A stretch of DNA of 14,938 bases, from contig JAJYBO010000009.1 in NCBI GenBank assembly GCA_021778975.1, forward strand, positions 1-14,938. Direction: 5' to 3'. The notes under the pieces are model-generated. The model did no database searches. It had not been told where the DNA came from and saw only the letters and a list, made by a program, of their open reading frames with translations. Made by a program: the position numbers and the translations under genes. The first letter of the stretch is position 1, and each line of letters begins with the position of its first letter. Below, in pieces: positions 6,973-13,798 of the stretch. The stretch comes from Deltaproteobacteria bacterium (GTDB lineage: Bacteria > Desulfobacterota > Desulfobacteria > Desulfobacterales > Desulfatirhabdiaceae).

Positions 6973-9060
6973 ATGACAACGCATAAAGTTTACAGCATTT
7001 GTGGCATGTGTACAGTGCGCTGCCCGATTCAGGTGGAAGTGGAGAACGGCGAAGTTCAGTTCATTCAGGGAAACCCCCATATTCCGGCGATGAAGGGGGC
7101 GGTATGCCCTCGCGGGGCGGCGGGAAAGGCGCTGATTATGGATCCGGAACGTCCTCAGACCCCGATGATCCGCGTCGGAGAGCGGGGGGAGGGAAAGTGG
7201 CGTCCGGTATCCTGGGACGAAGCGCTCGATTATACCGCAGAAAAGCTCAAATCCGTCACCGAACGATACGGCGCCAGAACCGTCGCTTTTTCAAACCGCG
7301 GCGGCCCGTTTCAGGATCTGCACAAGGCGTTCATGAAAGGGCTGGGATCGCCCAATTACACCAATCACGATGCGTCCTGCGCCCGAAATGTGGACCATTC
7401 ATGCCAGTCGTTGACGGGGCTGGGCAGAAAAGACCTGGTCTATGACCTTAAAAATGCCCGGCATGTGGTGCTGCAATTCCGGAACATATTCGAATCGGTG
7501 AATGTTCAGGAAGTGAACAACCTCATGGATGCCATGGGAGACGGATGCAAGCTGACGGTGATTGACATCCGCGCCAATATTTCCGCGGTGAAAGCCACCC
7601 GTTTCATGATGATCCGCCCGGGAACCGACTACGCCTTCAATCTGGCGGTCATTCACGAGTTGATCGCCTCCGGGCTGTATGACAGGGCGTTCGTTCACAT
7701 GTGGTTCAAAGACTTCAACAGGCTCGAAAGCTTTATCCAGCCCTATTCCCCCAAATGGGCGGAGGCTGAAACCGGTATTCCGGCGGAGGATATCGTCGCC
7801 TTTGTCCGCGAACTCGCGGCGGCGGCCCCTGCGGTCATATGGCATCCGGGATGGATGGCGGCCCGCTATACCAATTCCTTTTATGTCTGCCGTTCAATTT
7901 ACATCATCAATGCCCTGCTGGGGGCCATCGGCGCGAAAGGCGGGCTGCCGTTGTCAAACAAACCGGCGGATTTTGGTCATACCGGCCTCAAAGCCATGGC
8001 CGATCTTTTCCCGTCCGTATCTGAAAAACGAGCGGACGGCGCCGGCTGGAAATATCCCCACATCGCCACCGGAACAGGGTTGGCGCACCTGATGTACAAG
8101 GCCATGGATACCGATGACCCGTATCCGGTGAAAGCCTATATCGCCTATCGGCACGACCCGCTCATGGGGTTTCCGGATCCGGACAAACTCAAGCAGATAT
8201 TCTCGAAACTGGATCTGCTGATTGCCGTCACCTTCACCTGGTCCGATACCGCCTGGTTTTCCGACATTGTACTGCCACTGTCTCCGTATCTGGAAAGAGA
8301 GAGCATCATCGCCTGCAAAAATGGTTTAAAGCCCTATTTTTTTGTTCGAGAGAGAGCCGTAGAACCCCGGTACGACACAAAATCTGACTGGGAAATCATT
8401 TCAGGACTTTCCAGACGCCTGGGGATGAATGCCCTCGCGTTTAACAGTGTTGAAGAACTCTGGAAATACCAGTTGGCCCCAACCGGCGTATCCATCGAGG
8501 ATTTCAAGGCCAAAGGAGTGGTTCAACTGGCGAATGCGCCCAAATACCGCGCTCTGAATGAATTGAAGTTCAAGACGCCCAGCGGTAAAATTGAAGTCAT
8601 CTCCGAAAAACTGGAAAAATGCGGGATAACATCGCTTCTACCATACGAACCGCCCCGGCGTTCGCAGGAGGAAGGGCAGTTTCGTCTGACATTCGGCAGA
8701 TGCGCATTGCACACGCAGGGACACACCGTAAACAATCCGCTGCTTTTTGAACAGATGCCGGAAAACGTGCTGTGGATCAACAAAATCGCCGCCCGGTCCC
8801 TGGGGATATCCGATGGCGGTCTGGTCCGGGTTTCCCAGAACGGATATTCCGAAACCATCCGCTCGAAAGTCAGTGACCTGATACATCCGGAAGCCGTATT
8901 CGTAGTACATGGCTTTGGCCATACGCTGCCCATTGAAAGCCGCGCCATGGGGCGGGGACTGGCCGACAACAAATTCATGAAAGGCGGCCTGGATATCTGG
9001 GATCCGGTTGGCGGCGCCGTCGCGTTTCAGGAACATTTCGTCAACGTCACGCCTGTATAA
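6973..9060 (+). CDS. Molybdopterin oxidoreductase, thiosulfate/polysulfide reductase (PhsA/PsrA)-like catalytic subunit
   Basis: A 695-residue enzyme of the DMSO-reductase family. The N-terminal [4Fe-4S] site is Cys10, Cys13, Cys17 and Cys45 (CGMCTVRC ... VCPRG). Cys136 in NHDASC sits where the molybdenum ligand is expected. WSDTAWFSDIVLPLSPYLER (423-442) and the C-terminal cofactor-binding domain (about 569-690, GRCALHTQGHTVNNPL) are standard. The start is fixed by GGAG just upstream and an in-frame TGA at 6955-6957, so no twin-arginine signal can be added. The enzyme therefore appears cytoplasmic, unlike classical PhsA/PsrA, which are exported. No iron-sulfur or membrane-anchor subunit gene lies beside it. 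The family assignment is firm; thiosulfate, polysulfide or another substrate is a guess. A strong hairpin ends the unit. Confidence 0.88.
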   Translation: MTTHKVYSICGMCTVRCPIQVEVENGEVQFIQGNPHIPAMKGAVCPRGAAGKALIMDPERPQTPMIRVGERGEGKWRPVSWDEALDYTAEKLKSVTERYGARTVAFSNRGGPFQDLHKAFMKGLGSPNYTNHDASCARNVDHSCQSLTGLGRKDLVYDLKNARHVVLQFRNIFESVNVQEVNNLMDAMGDGCKLTVIDIRANISAVKATRFMMIRPGTDYAFNLAVIHELIASGLYDRAFVHMWFKDFNRLESFIQPYSPKWAEAETGIPAEDIVAFVRELAAAAPAVIWHPGWMAARYTNSFYVCRSIYIINALLGAIGAKGGLPLSNKPADFGHTGLKAMADLFPSVSEKRADGAGWKYPHIATGTGLAHLMYKAMDTDDPYPVKAYIAYRHDPLMGFPDPDKLKQIFSKLDLLIAVTFTWSDTAWFSDIVLPLSPYLERESIIACKNGLKPYFFVRERAVEPRYDTKSDWEIISGLSRRLGMNALAFNSVEELWKYQLAPTGVSIEDFKAKGVVQLANAPKYRALNELKFKTPSGKIEVISEKLEKCGITSLLPYEPPRRSQEEGQFRLTFGRCALHTQGHTVNNPLLFEQMPENVLWINKIAARSLGISDGGLVRVSQNGYSETIRSKVSDLIHPEAVFVVHGFGHTLPIESRAMGRGLADNKFMKGGLDIWDPVGGAVAFQEHFVNVTPV

Positions 9061-9063
9061 AAT

Positions 9064-9110
9064 CCGAAACCAGGAGACGGGGATCACGTATTCCCGCCTC
9101 CTGGTTTCGG
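9064..9110 (+). terminator. Hairpin terminator after the molybdoenzyme gene
   Basis: Four bases after the stop, arms 9064-9081 and 9093-9110 pair in 17 of 18 positions (CCGAAACCAGGAG ... CTCCTGGTTTCGG) around an 11-base loop. The following TTATCCGTCTTT is only moderately T-rich, so it may act as a terminator or as a 3'-end stabiliser. Confidence 0.75.
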
Positions 9111-9137
9111 TTATCCGTCTTTCCGCTTTCTGCCATA

Positions 9138-9166
9138 TTGACGCCCTTTCAATAATGCCTTATCAT
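9138..9166 (+). promoter_or_regulatory. Sigma-70 promoter for the DVU0772-like gene
   Basis: TTGACG (9138-9143), a 17-base spacer, then TATCAT (9161-9166): each box differs from consensus at one base. Transcription would begin near 9173. The repeat copy at 9193-9334 falls between this promoter and the start codon at 9382. Confidence 0.6.
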
Positions 9167-9172
9167 TCATTC

Positions 9173-9191
9173 AAGAATGATTCTCATTTGA
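9173..9191 (+). promoter_or_regulatory. Fur-box-like operator overlapping the transcription start
   Basis: The centre AATGATTCTCATT (9176-9188) equals the core of the classical Fur box GATAATGATTCTCATTATC, with 14 of 19 positions shared over the full site. A second inverted repeat, TCATTC-AA-GAATGA, overlaps its left side (9166-9179). The location just after the -10 box suits iron-dependent repression. Fur sites in sulfate reducers can differ from the E. coli form, so this is a candidate only. Confidence 0.4.
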
Positions 9192-9192
9192 C

Positions 9193-9334
9193 GACTTCGT
9201 AAAAAGTTCGGATGCTGCGTTGCGCTGCATCCTTCGTCGTTGCGGCGTATCATAAGTACGCCTCACTCCTCAGGATTTGAGCGCCTTGCCTGCGGCCTTT
9301 TTACAAAATCGTCCGAAATTCGACTTTTTACGAG
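9193..9334 (+). repeat. MITE-like dispersed repeat, copy 2
   Basis: Same orientation as copy 1, starting GACTTCGTAAAAAG and sharing the GGATGCTGCGTTGCGCTGCA core and the GCCTGCGGCCTTTTTACAAA right part. It runs further than copy 1, ending ATTCGACTTTTTACGAG, as does the inverted copy 3. It is interposed between the promoter at 9138-9166 and the gene at 9382, so it would be transcribed as a structured 5' leader. Confidence 0.85.
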
Positions 9335-9381
9335 AGAAGCCCATTTATTTAAACAAATTTTTGAATTGAAGGAGGCCGCTT

Positions 9382-9744
9382 ATGATGACGCAACTTTCAG
9401 ATTTATCGAAAAATACCAGACTATTAGATGAAATTGATTGGGATATGACGCCGGAAGAGGCTGTACGACTCTATCTGGAATGGGGTAACAACTGGGCCAG
9501 AGGCAATTATGTCATTCGCTCCAAAGACGATGTTTCACACTATTTTGTCGTGAACACCTGGGGGAAACAACCGGTCATTTATCTCGTTCGCCGTAATTCC
9601 GAAGAAGCGGTTGATCTGGCGCAAATAGACATGCCGGATGATTTGAAAGATCATTTTCTGACATCCATAGGCCACAACAAAGGCGTATATGCCATTGATG
9701 GCCACATCAAGGCATGGCTGAAGGATCAATTATACCACGCCTGA
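9382..9744 (+). CDS. Small conserved protein, DVU0772-like (function unknown)
   Basis: A 120-residue soluble protein without signal peptide or membrane segment. The region IDWDMTPEEAVRLYLEWGNN (18-37), followed by a YFVVNTWGKQPVIYLVRRNS stretch (54-73), resembles from memory the DVU0772 family found mainly in sulfate-reducing bacteria. Its function is not known. The protein is rich in Trp and acidic residues and has no cysteine, so it is unlikely to bind an iron-sulfur cluster. It starts with ATGATG behind GGAGG six bases upstream. A promoter and a Fur-box-like site lie about 200 bases upstream with a dispersed repeat in between, and a terminator follows, so it appears to be a single-gene unit. 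Confidence 0.82.
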   Translation: MMTQLSDLSKNTRLLDEIDWDMTPEEAVRLYLEWGNNWARGNYVIRSKDDVSHYFVVNTWGKQPVIYLVRRNSEEAVDLAQIDMPDDLKDHFLTSIGHNKGVYAIDGHIKAWLKDQLYHA

Positions 9745-9792
9745 TATGGCCGCGGTTCCCTGGCTTCCGGAGCTTCTGTATAACTTCATTGC

Positions 9793-9833
9793 ATCCCTCT
9801 GCTTCCTGAACCAGAGGGATGGTTCATCTTTTT
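9793..9833 (+). terminator. Rho-independent terminator after the DVU0772-like gene
   Basis: A perfect 9-bp stem ATCCCTCTG (9793-9801) / CAGAGGGAT (9812-9820) with a 10-base loop, followed after eight bases by a run of five T (9829-9833). The distance from stem to T run is longer than usual. Confidence 0.65.
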
Positions 9834-9835
9834 GC

Positions 9836-9864
9836 TTGACTATATCCCACGCTTCCCTTACAAA
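9836..9864 (+). promoter_or_regulatory. Sigma-70 promoter for the GNAT gene
   Basis: TTGACT (9836-9841), a 17-base spacer and TACAAA (9859-9864). The -35 box matches 5 of 6 and the -10 box 4 of 6. It starts directly after the terminator of the previous unit and points to the acetyltransferase gene. Confidence 0.5.
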
Positions 9865-9976
9865 AATAACCTTTGAAGTACTGGCATTCCTGGATATGAC
9901 GATGTAATGAACTTTGCCCACCATGTAGCCTTCCGTGAACGTTATGCCCTTAAACAATATGCCTGTCATGAACGAT

Positions 9977-10456
9977 ATGCTGGTGCGTCTGTATGAACTT
10001 CCAGATATACAGGCGCACCTGAAGCGGCTCGACGCCGCCGGTATACAGGTTCGCCGTCCCAATTGCTGGGAAAAGCCATTGTTGCTCGAATGGATACGCA
10101 CGCACTTTGTCGCGTCGTGGACGCTGGAGTGCGAAATCGCCTTTACCGTTCGTCCGCCGTCCTGTTTTATCGCGGTGCATCAGGAGGGCATCGAAGGGTT
10201 TGCCTGCTATGACTGCACCCGCTTGAATTTTTTCGGGCCTGCGGGTGTGGCGGAACACGCCAGAGGGAAGGGAACGGGCGCGGCGCTGCTGCTCTCATGC
10301 CTTCATGCCATGAAAGACCGCGGATATGCCTATGCCATTATCGGCGGCGTGGGACCGGAAGCATTTTATACCAAAACCGTCGGCGCCACCCGCATCGAAA
10401 GGTCGTCTCCGGGAATTTATGATTTCAGTCTCATTCAGCCCAAAAGTCAAAATTGA
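9977..10456 (+). CDS. GNAT-family N-acetyltransferase
   Basis: A 159-residue acyl-CoA-dependent acetyltransferase. The acetyl-CoA-binding motif A is GPAGVAEHARGKGTGAALLL (87-106), with the RGKGTG pyrophosphate loop, followed by the helix SCLHAMKDRGYAYAIIGGVG and the motif B-like EAFYTKTVGA. The N-terminal part MLVRLYELPDIQAHLKRLDA is usual for one bacterial branch. The acceptor substrate is unknown. The start is uncertain: none of the in-frame starts (GTG 9935; ATG 9944, 9959, 9968, 9977) has a good ribosome site, and 9977 was chosen because it gives the typical N-terminus; the GTG would add 14 residues. The repeat copy 3 begins 5 bases after the stop. Confidence 0.85.
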   Translation: MLVRLYELPDIQAHLKRLDAAGIQVRRPNCWEKPLLLEWIRTHFVASWTLECEIAFTVRPPSCFIAVHQEGIEGFACYDCTRLNFFGPAGVAEHARGKGTGAALLLSCLHAMKDRGYAYAIIGGVGPEAFYTKTVGATRIERSSPGIYDFSLIQPKSQN

Positions 10457-10460
10457 TGCC

Positions 10461-10606
10461 CTCGTAAAAAGTCGAATTTCAGACGGCTTTGTAAAAAGGC
10501 CTCAGGCAAGGCGCGCAAATCCGCAAAGCGTGAGGCGTACTTATGGTGCGCCGCAACGATGAAAGATGCAGCGCAACGCAGCATCCGGACTTTTTACGAA
10601 GCCGTC
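10461..10606 (-). repeat. MITE-like dispersed repeat, copy 3 (inverted)
   Basis: The reverse complement of this stretch matches copies 1 and 2 through the core (GGATGCTGCGTTGCGCTGCA, CATAAGTACGCCTCAC, GCCTTTTTACAAAG) and shares with copy 2 the extension ending ATTCGACTTTTTACGAG. It fills most of the gap between the GNAT and DUF486 genes, which is otherwise empty apart from a weak ribosome site. Confidence 0.85.
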
Positions 10607-10640
10607 AAATTTAAAGATTCAAGAAGGTTAAGATTTATCC

Positions 10641-10997
10641 ATGAACGATTACACCACCACCATTATGCTGCTGTGTTGCAGCAACGTATTCATGACATTC
10701 GCCTGGTACGGACATCTGAAATATCTCAATCAAAAACCCTGGCTTGTCGCGGTGTTCGTCAGTTGGGGCATTGCCATGTTCGAATACATGTTGCAGGTGC
10801 CCGCCAACCGTATCGGCGATCAGGTCATGAGTTTGGGACAGCTCAAGATTCTTCAGGAAGTGATTACCCTGACCGTTTTTGTGCCGTTTTCCATTCTCTT
10901 CATGGGAGAAAAACTGTCCATGGATTATCTCTGGGCGGGGTGCTGCATAATGGGCGCGGTTTTTTTTATCTTCAGAAGTAAGATCGGTATGTTATGA
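10641..10997 (+). CDS. DUF486 (DMT-like) small membrane protein
   Basis: A 118-residue inner-membrane protein with four predicted helices (about 8-24, 33-52, 70-90 and 96-112). The sequence, with FAWYGHLKYL (20-29), SWGIAMFEYMLQVPANRIG (41-59) and LKILQEVITLTVF (68-80), matches the DUF486 family, which resembles half of a drug/metabolite-type transporter and probably works as a dimer. Its transport role is not established. The start has only a distant AAGAAGG. Its stop codon overlaps the start of the SNF2 gene as ATGA, so the two are translationally coupled even though no functional link is obvious. Confidence 0.88.
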   Translation: MNDYTTTIMLLCCSNVFMTFAWYGHLKYLNQKPWLVAVFVSWGIAMFEYMLQVPANRIGDQVMSLGQLKILQEVITLTVFVPFSILFMGEKLSMDYLWAGCCIMGAVFFIFRSKIGML

Positions 10998-13798
10998 AAA
11001 CAACAACGGTAGCCCCGCCCACAGATATCTTTGAGAAACTCAAACAGCCCCGCTCTTTCATCCAGAATCGGACAGGGCGCCAGGATATATTTTTCCAGCT
11101 CGATTTTGATGAAGCGGGCGCCTGCATCCGCGTGGTCAATGGCCAGGGAGACAGTGTTGAAGCCGCGTATGAATGCTATTCCGGCCCCACACGAGACGTC
11201 CTGAAAATTATCGGCGCCATCAAAAAGCAGTCCCATTTTCAGATAGACTGGGAAACCCGCCGCGAACATGTTCTTATCGAAGGCAACGATTATCTGTTCT
11301 GGCCGCTGCGCCATTGCAGCAACTTTGTGGATAAGAACTTTACACCGCTCCGGTTTGCCGATTCGGAAGGCCGGATCCGTATGCGGATTACCGATAACGG
11401 GCAGGGAATGCTGGCATCGCAGATGTTTCTCTCCCACGAAGGCGAACACATCGAAAACATCCAACTGCTCAATGACAGCCATGTCTATGTTCAGGGGGTT
11501 ATTTATCCGATTCAGCCTCTTGGCGGCAATTACAAAACGCTGGAATTTTTCCAGACCATGCTGCCGGCAGCGACGCTCGAAAAATATTTATCGCTGCTTT
11601 TCTCGTATATCCACAACATCTCCGTCCGGTATTTAGACTACGCCACGATTGCCGGGGATATCAAATCAACACGGCCCACCCTGCTCATCGAAAAGGTGAG
11701 CAAAGACAACGACCTGCATCTGAGGATATCCGCATCGCTGTCCGGCTTCGATTCAGATTTTCTCGAAAGCCACGACATCAATCGCACCGTTACCGTCAAC
11801 GACCTGGAAAAAAAGATAGTCGTTTCCGAAATCCAATACGATGAGGCCATCACCGCTTTTTCAGAAATTGAAAAAGTACTGAAAAAACATCAGCGGATGC
11901 TGAAAAAAGATGCGGAGTTCGTTGTCGCCAGCAATCTTTTCGTCATCAGCCCGTCTCTGGCCAACGCTTTTATCCATGCGGAACTTCCCAGACTCGTCGA
12001 GCGTTACGTCATTCTGGGATCGGAAAAGCTGAAATCCTACAAGATCAAGACCGTAACCCCCAAACTGTCACTTTCCCTGTCCCATGGCATTGATTTTCTG
12101 GAAGGCGACGCCAGTCTGGAAATTGATGGCGCTACCATGCCGCTGCTCGAAGCCCTGCATCAGTACAAAACCAACAGGTATATCACCCTGAGCGACGGCA
12201 CGCACGCACTTGTCAACCAGGACTACATGAACCGGCTTCTCCGTCTTTTCAAGAAACGGAAAGACAGGGTCAGGATCTCCTTTTTCGATCTGCCACTCAT
12301 CGAGGAGATGATTGACAGCAAAATCGCCAAAACCGCATTCAAAAAATCCCGGGAAATTTTTCTGGGGTTCAACGATCTGGCGGCATCCTCCTGCAATTTC
12401 CCGCATGTCAACGCCCAGCTCAGAGACTACCAGAAACAGGGCTACAAATGGATGCGCTACCTGCACCGGCATCATCTGGGAGGATGCCTTGCCGACGACA
12501 TGGGGCTGGGAAAGACCCTTCAGGCCATCACCCTGTTGTCGAGCATTTATCCCGATCAGGCCAAACCGTCGCTGGTCGTTGTTCCGAAGAGTCTGTTGTT
12601 CAACTGGGAAAACGAGATTCTGAAGTTCAAGCCCGACCTTACCAGCGCCATTTATCATGGCGGCGCCCGGGATATGGAAGCGGCGATGGAGAAAAACCTT
12701 ATCATCACCACCTACGCCATGATCCGCAACAACATTAAGGAGTTTCAAAAGAAATCGTTTTATTTTATCATTCTGGACGAGTCTCAAAACATCAAAAACC
12801 TGAATTCTCAGATTTCGAAAGCCGTCATGCTCTTAAACGGTGAGCATCGTCTGGCGCTCAGCGGCACGCCCATCGAAAACAATTTGACCGAACTGTATGC
12901 ACTGTTTCGCTTTCTCAATCCGTCCATGTTTGGCGCGTCCGATGAGTTCACTCGCAACTACGTCGTTCCGATTCAGAAAAACAACGATAAAGAAGCCCTG
13001 AACGAGTTGAAGAAGAAAATTTATCCGTTCATCCTCCGGCGTCTGAAAAAGGACGTTCTTAATGAACTGCCCGAAAAGGTGGAACAAACCCTGTATGTGG
13101 ATATGAACGATGAACAGAAGCTGTTTTACGAACAGCGCCGACGGTTTTATCACGAAACCATCAAGGCTCAGATCGCGGCCAACGGCATTCAGAAATCCCA
13201 GTTTTTCATCTTGCAGGCGCTGAGCGAGTTGCGTCAGATCGCCAGCATCCCCGAATACAAGAGCGACAGCGGCATTGTTTCGACCAAACGGGAAATACTG
13301 ATCGAACAGATCCTGGATCTGGCCGCCAATAACCACAAGGTGCTGGTTTTCGCCAATTTTCTGAATGCGCTGGACGGTATCGCCGAAGACATGGAAAAAG
13401 CGGGGATTGATTATCTGCTCATGACAGGCGCAACCCGTGACCGCAAAGAACTGGTCGAACGGTTTCAGGAAGACGACGCCTGCAAAGTGTTTCTGATGAC
13501 GCTGAAAACCGGCGGTATCGGGCTTAACCTGACAGCCGCGGACTACATCTTTATCTTCGACCCGTGGTGGAACCGCTCCGCCGAAAACCAGGCCATTGAC
13601 AGAACCCACCGTATCGGGCAGGACAAGACCATCTTCGCCTACAGACTGATCACGCGGGGCACCATCGAAGAGAAAATTCTCAAGTTGCAGGAACAGAAAA
13701 GTGAGCTGTTTGACCGCCTCATTTCCAGCGACGGCGCCTCCATCAAATCATTGAACGAAACGGATGTAGAATTCGTTCTGGGAGCAGGTGCATGTTAA
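10994..13798 (+). CDS. SNF2-family DNA-dependent ATPase/helicase
   Basis: A 934-residue Swi2/Snf2 ATPase, which moves along double-stranded DNA and remodels bound protein without full strand separation. The ATPase core fills the C-terminal half: LRDYQKQGYKWM (about 476-487), Walker A DDMGLGKT with Lys507, Walker B DESQ (595-598), SGTP (623-626), RLKKDVLNELPEK in lobe 2 and QAIDRTHRIGQ (866-876). Residues 1-470 are the bacterial SNF2-associated type of N-terminus, ending in a basic stretch near 410-430. No CxC...CxH SWIM zinc finger, nuclease or methylase motif was seen. The gene overlaps the one before by 4 bases and the one after by 7. Similar ATPases occur in phage-defence operons and in housekeeping repair, and nothing here settles which. 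Confidence 0.92.
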   Translation: MKTTTVAPPTDIFEKLKQPRSFIQNRTGRQDIFFQLDFDEAGACIRVVNGQGDSVEAAYECYSGPTRDVLKIIGAIKKQSHFQIDWETRREHVLIEGNDYLFWPLRHCSNFVDKNFTPLRFADSEGRIRMRITDNGQGMLASQMFLSHEGEHIENIQLLNDSHVYVQGVIYPIQPLGGNYKTLEFFQTMLPAATLEKYLSLLFSYIHNISVRYLDYATIAGDIKSTRPTLLIEKVSKDNDLHLRISASLSGFDSDFLESHDINRTVTVNDLEKKIVVSEIQYDEAITAFSEIEKVLKKHQRMLKKDAEFVVASNLFVISPSLANAFIHAELPRLVERYVILGSEKLKSYKIKTVTPKLSLSLSHGIDFLEGDASLEIDGATMPLLEALHQYKTNRYITLSDGTHALVNQDYMNRLLRLFKKRKDRVRISFFDLPLIEEMIDSKIAKTAFKKSREIFLGFNDLAASSCNFPHVNAQLRDYQKQGYKWMRYLHRHHLGGCLADDMGLGKTLQAITLLSSIYPDQAKPSLVVVPKSLLFNWENEILKFKPDLTSAIYHGGARDMEAAMEKNLIITTYAMIRNNIKEFQKKSFYFIILDESQNIKNLNSQISKAVMLLNGEHRLALSGTPIENNLTELYALFRFLNPSMFGASDEFTRNYVVPIQKNNDKEALNELKKKIYPFILRRLKKDVLNELPEKVEQTLYVDMNDEQKLFYEQRRRFYHETIKAQIAANGIQKSQFFILQALSELRQIASIPEYKSDSGIVSTKREILIEQILDLAANNHKVLVFANFLNALDGIAEDMEKAGIDYLLMTGATRDRKELVERFQEDDACKVFLMTLKTGGIGLNLTAADYIFIFDPWWNRSAENQAIDRTHRIGQDKTIFAYRLITRGTIEEKILKLQEQKSELFDRLISSDGASIKSLNETDVEFVLGAGAC

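Noticed and set aside
6809..10606. The repeats as a CRISPR array
   Set aside because: Three copies kilobases apart, 119-146 bases long and in mixed orientation, with genes between them; no spacer periodicity.
10559..10981. A 140-codon plus-strand open frame
   Set aside because: It begins inside the dispersed repeat and is an out-of-frame reading of the DUF486 gene.
12833..13609. A 258-codon minus-strand open frame
   Set aside because: Antisense shadow of the SNF2 ATPase core.
10994..13798. Direct assignment to DISARM, BREX or RapA
   Set aside because: None of the marker genes of DISARM or BREX is in view, and RapA-specific N-terminal features were not recognised.
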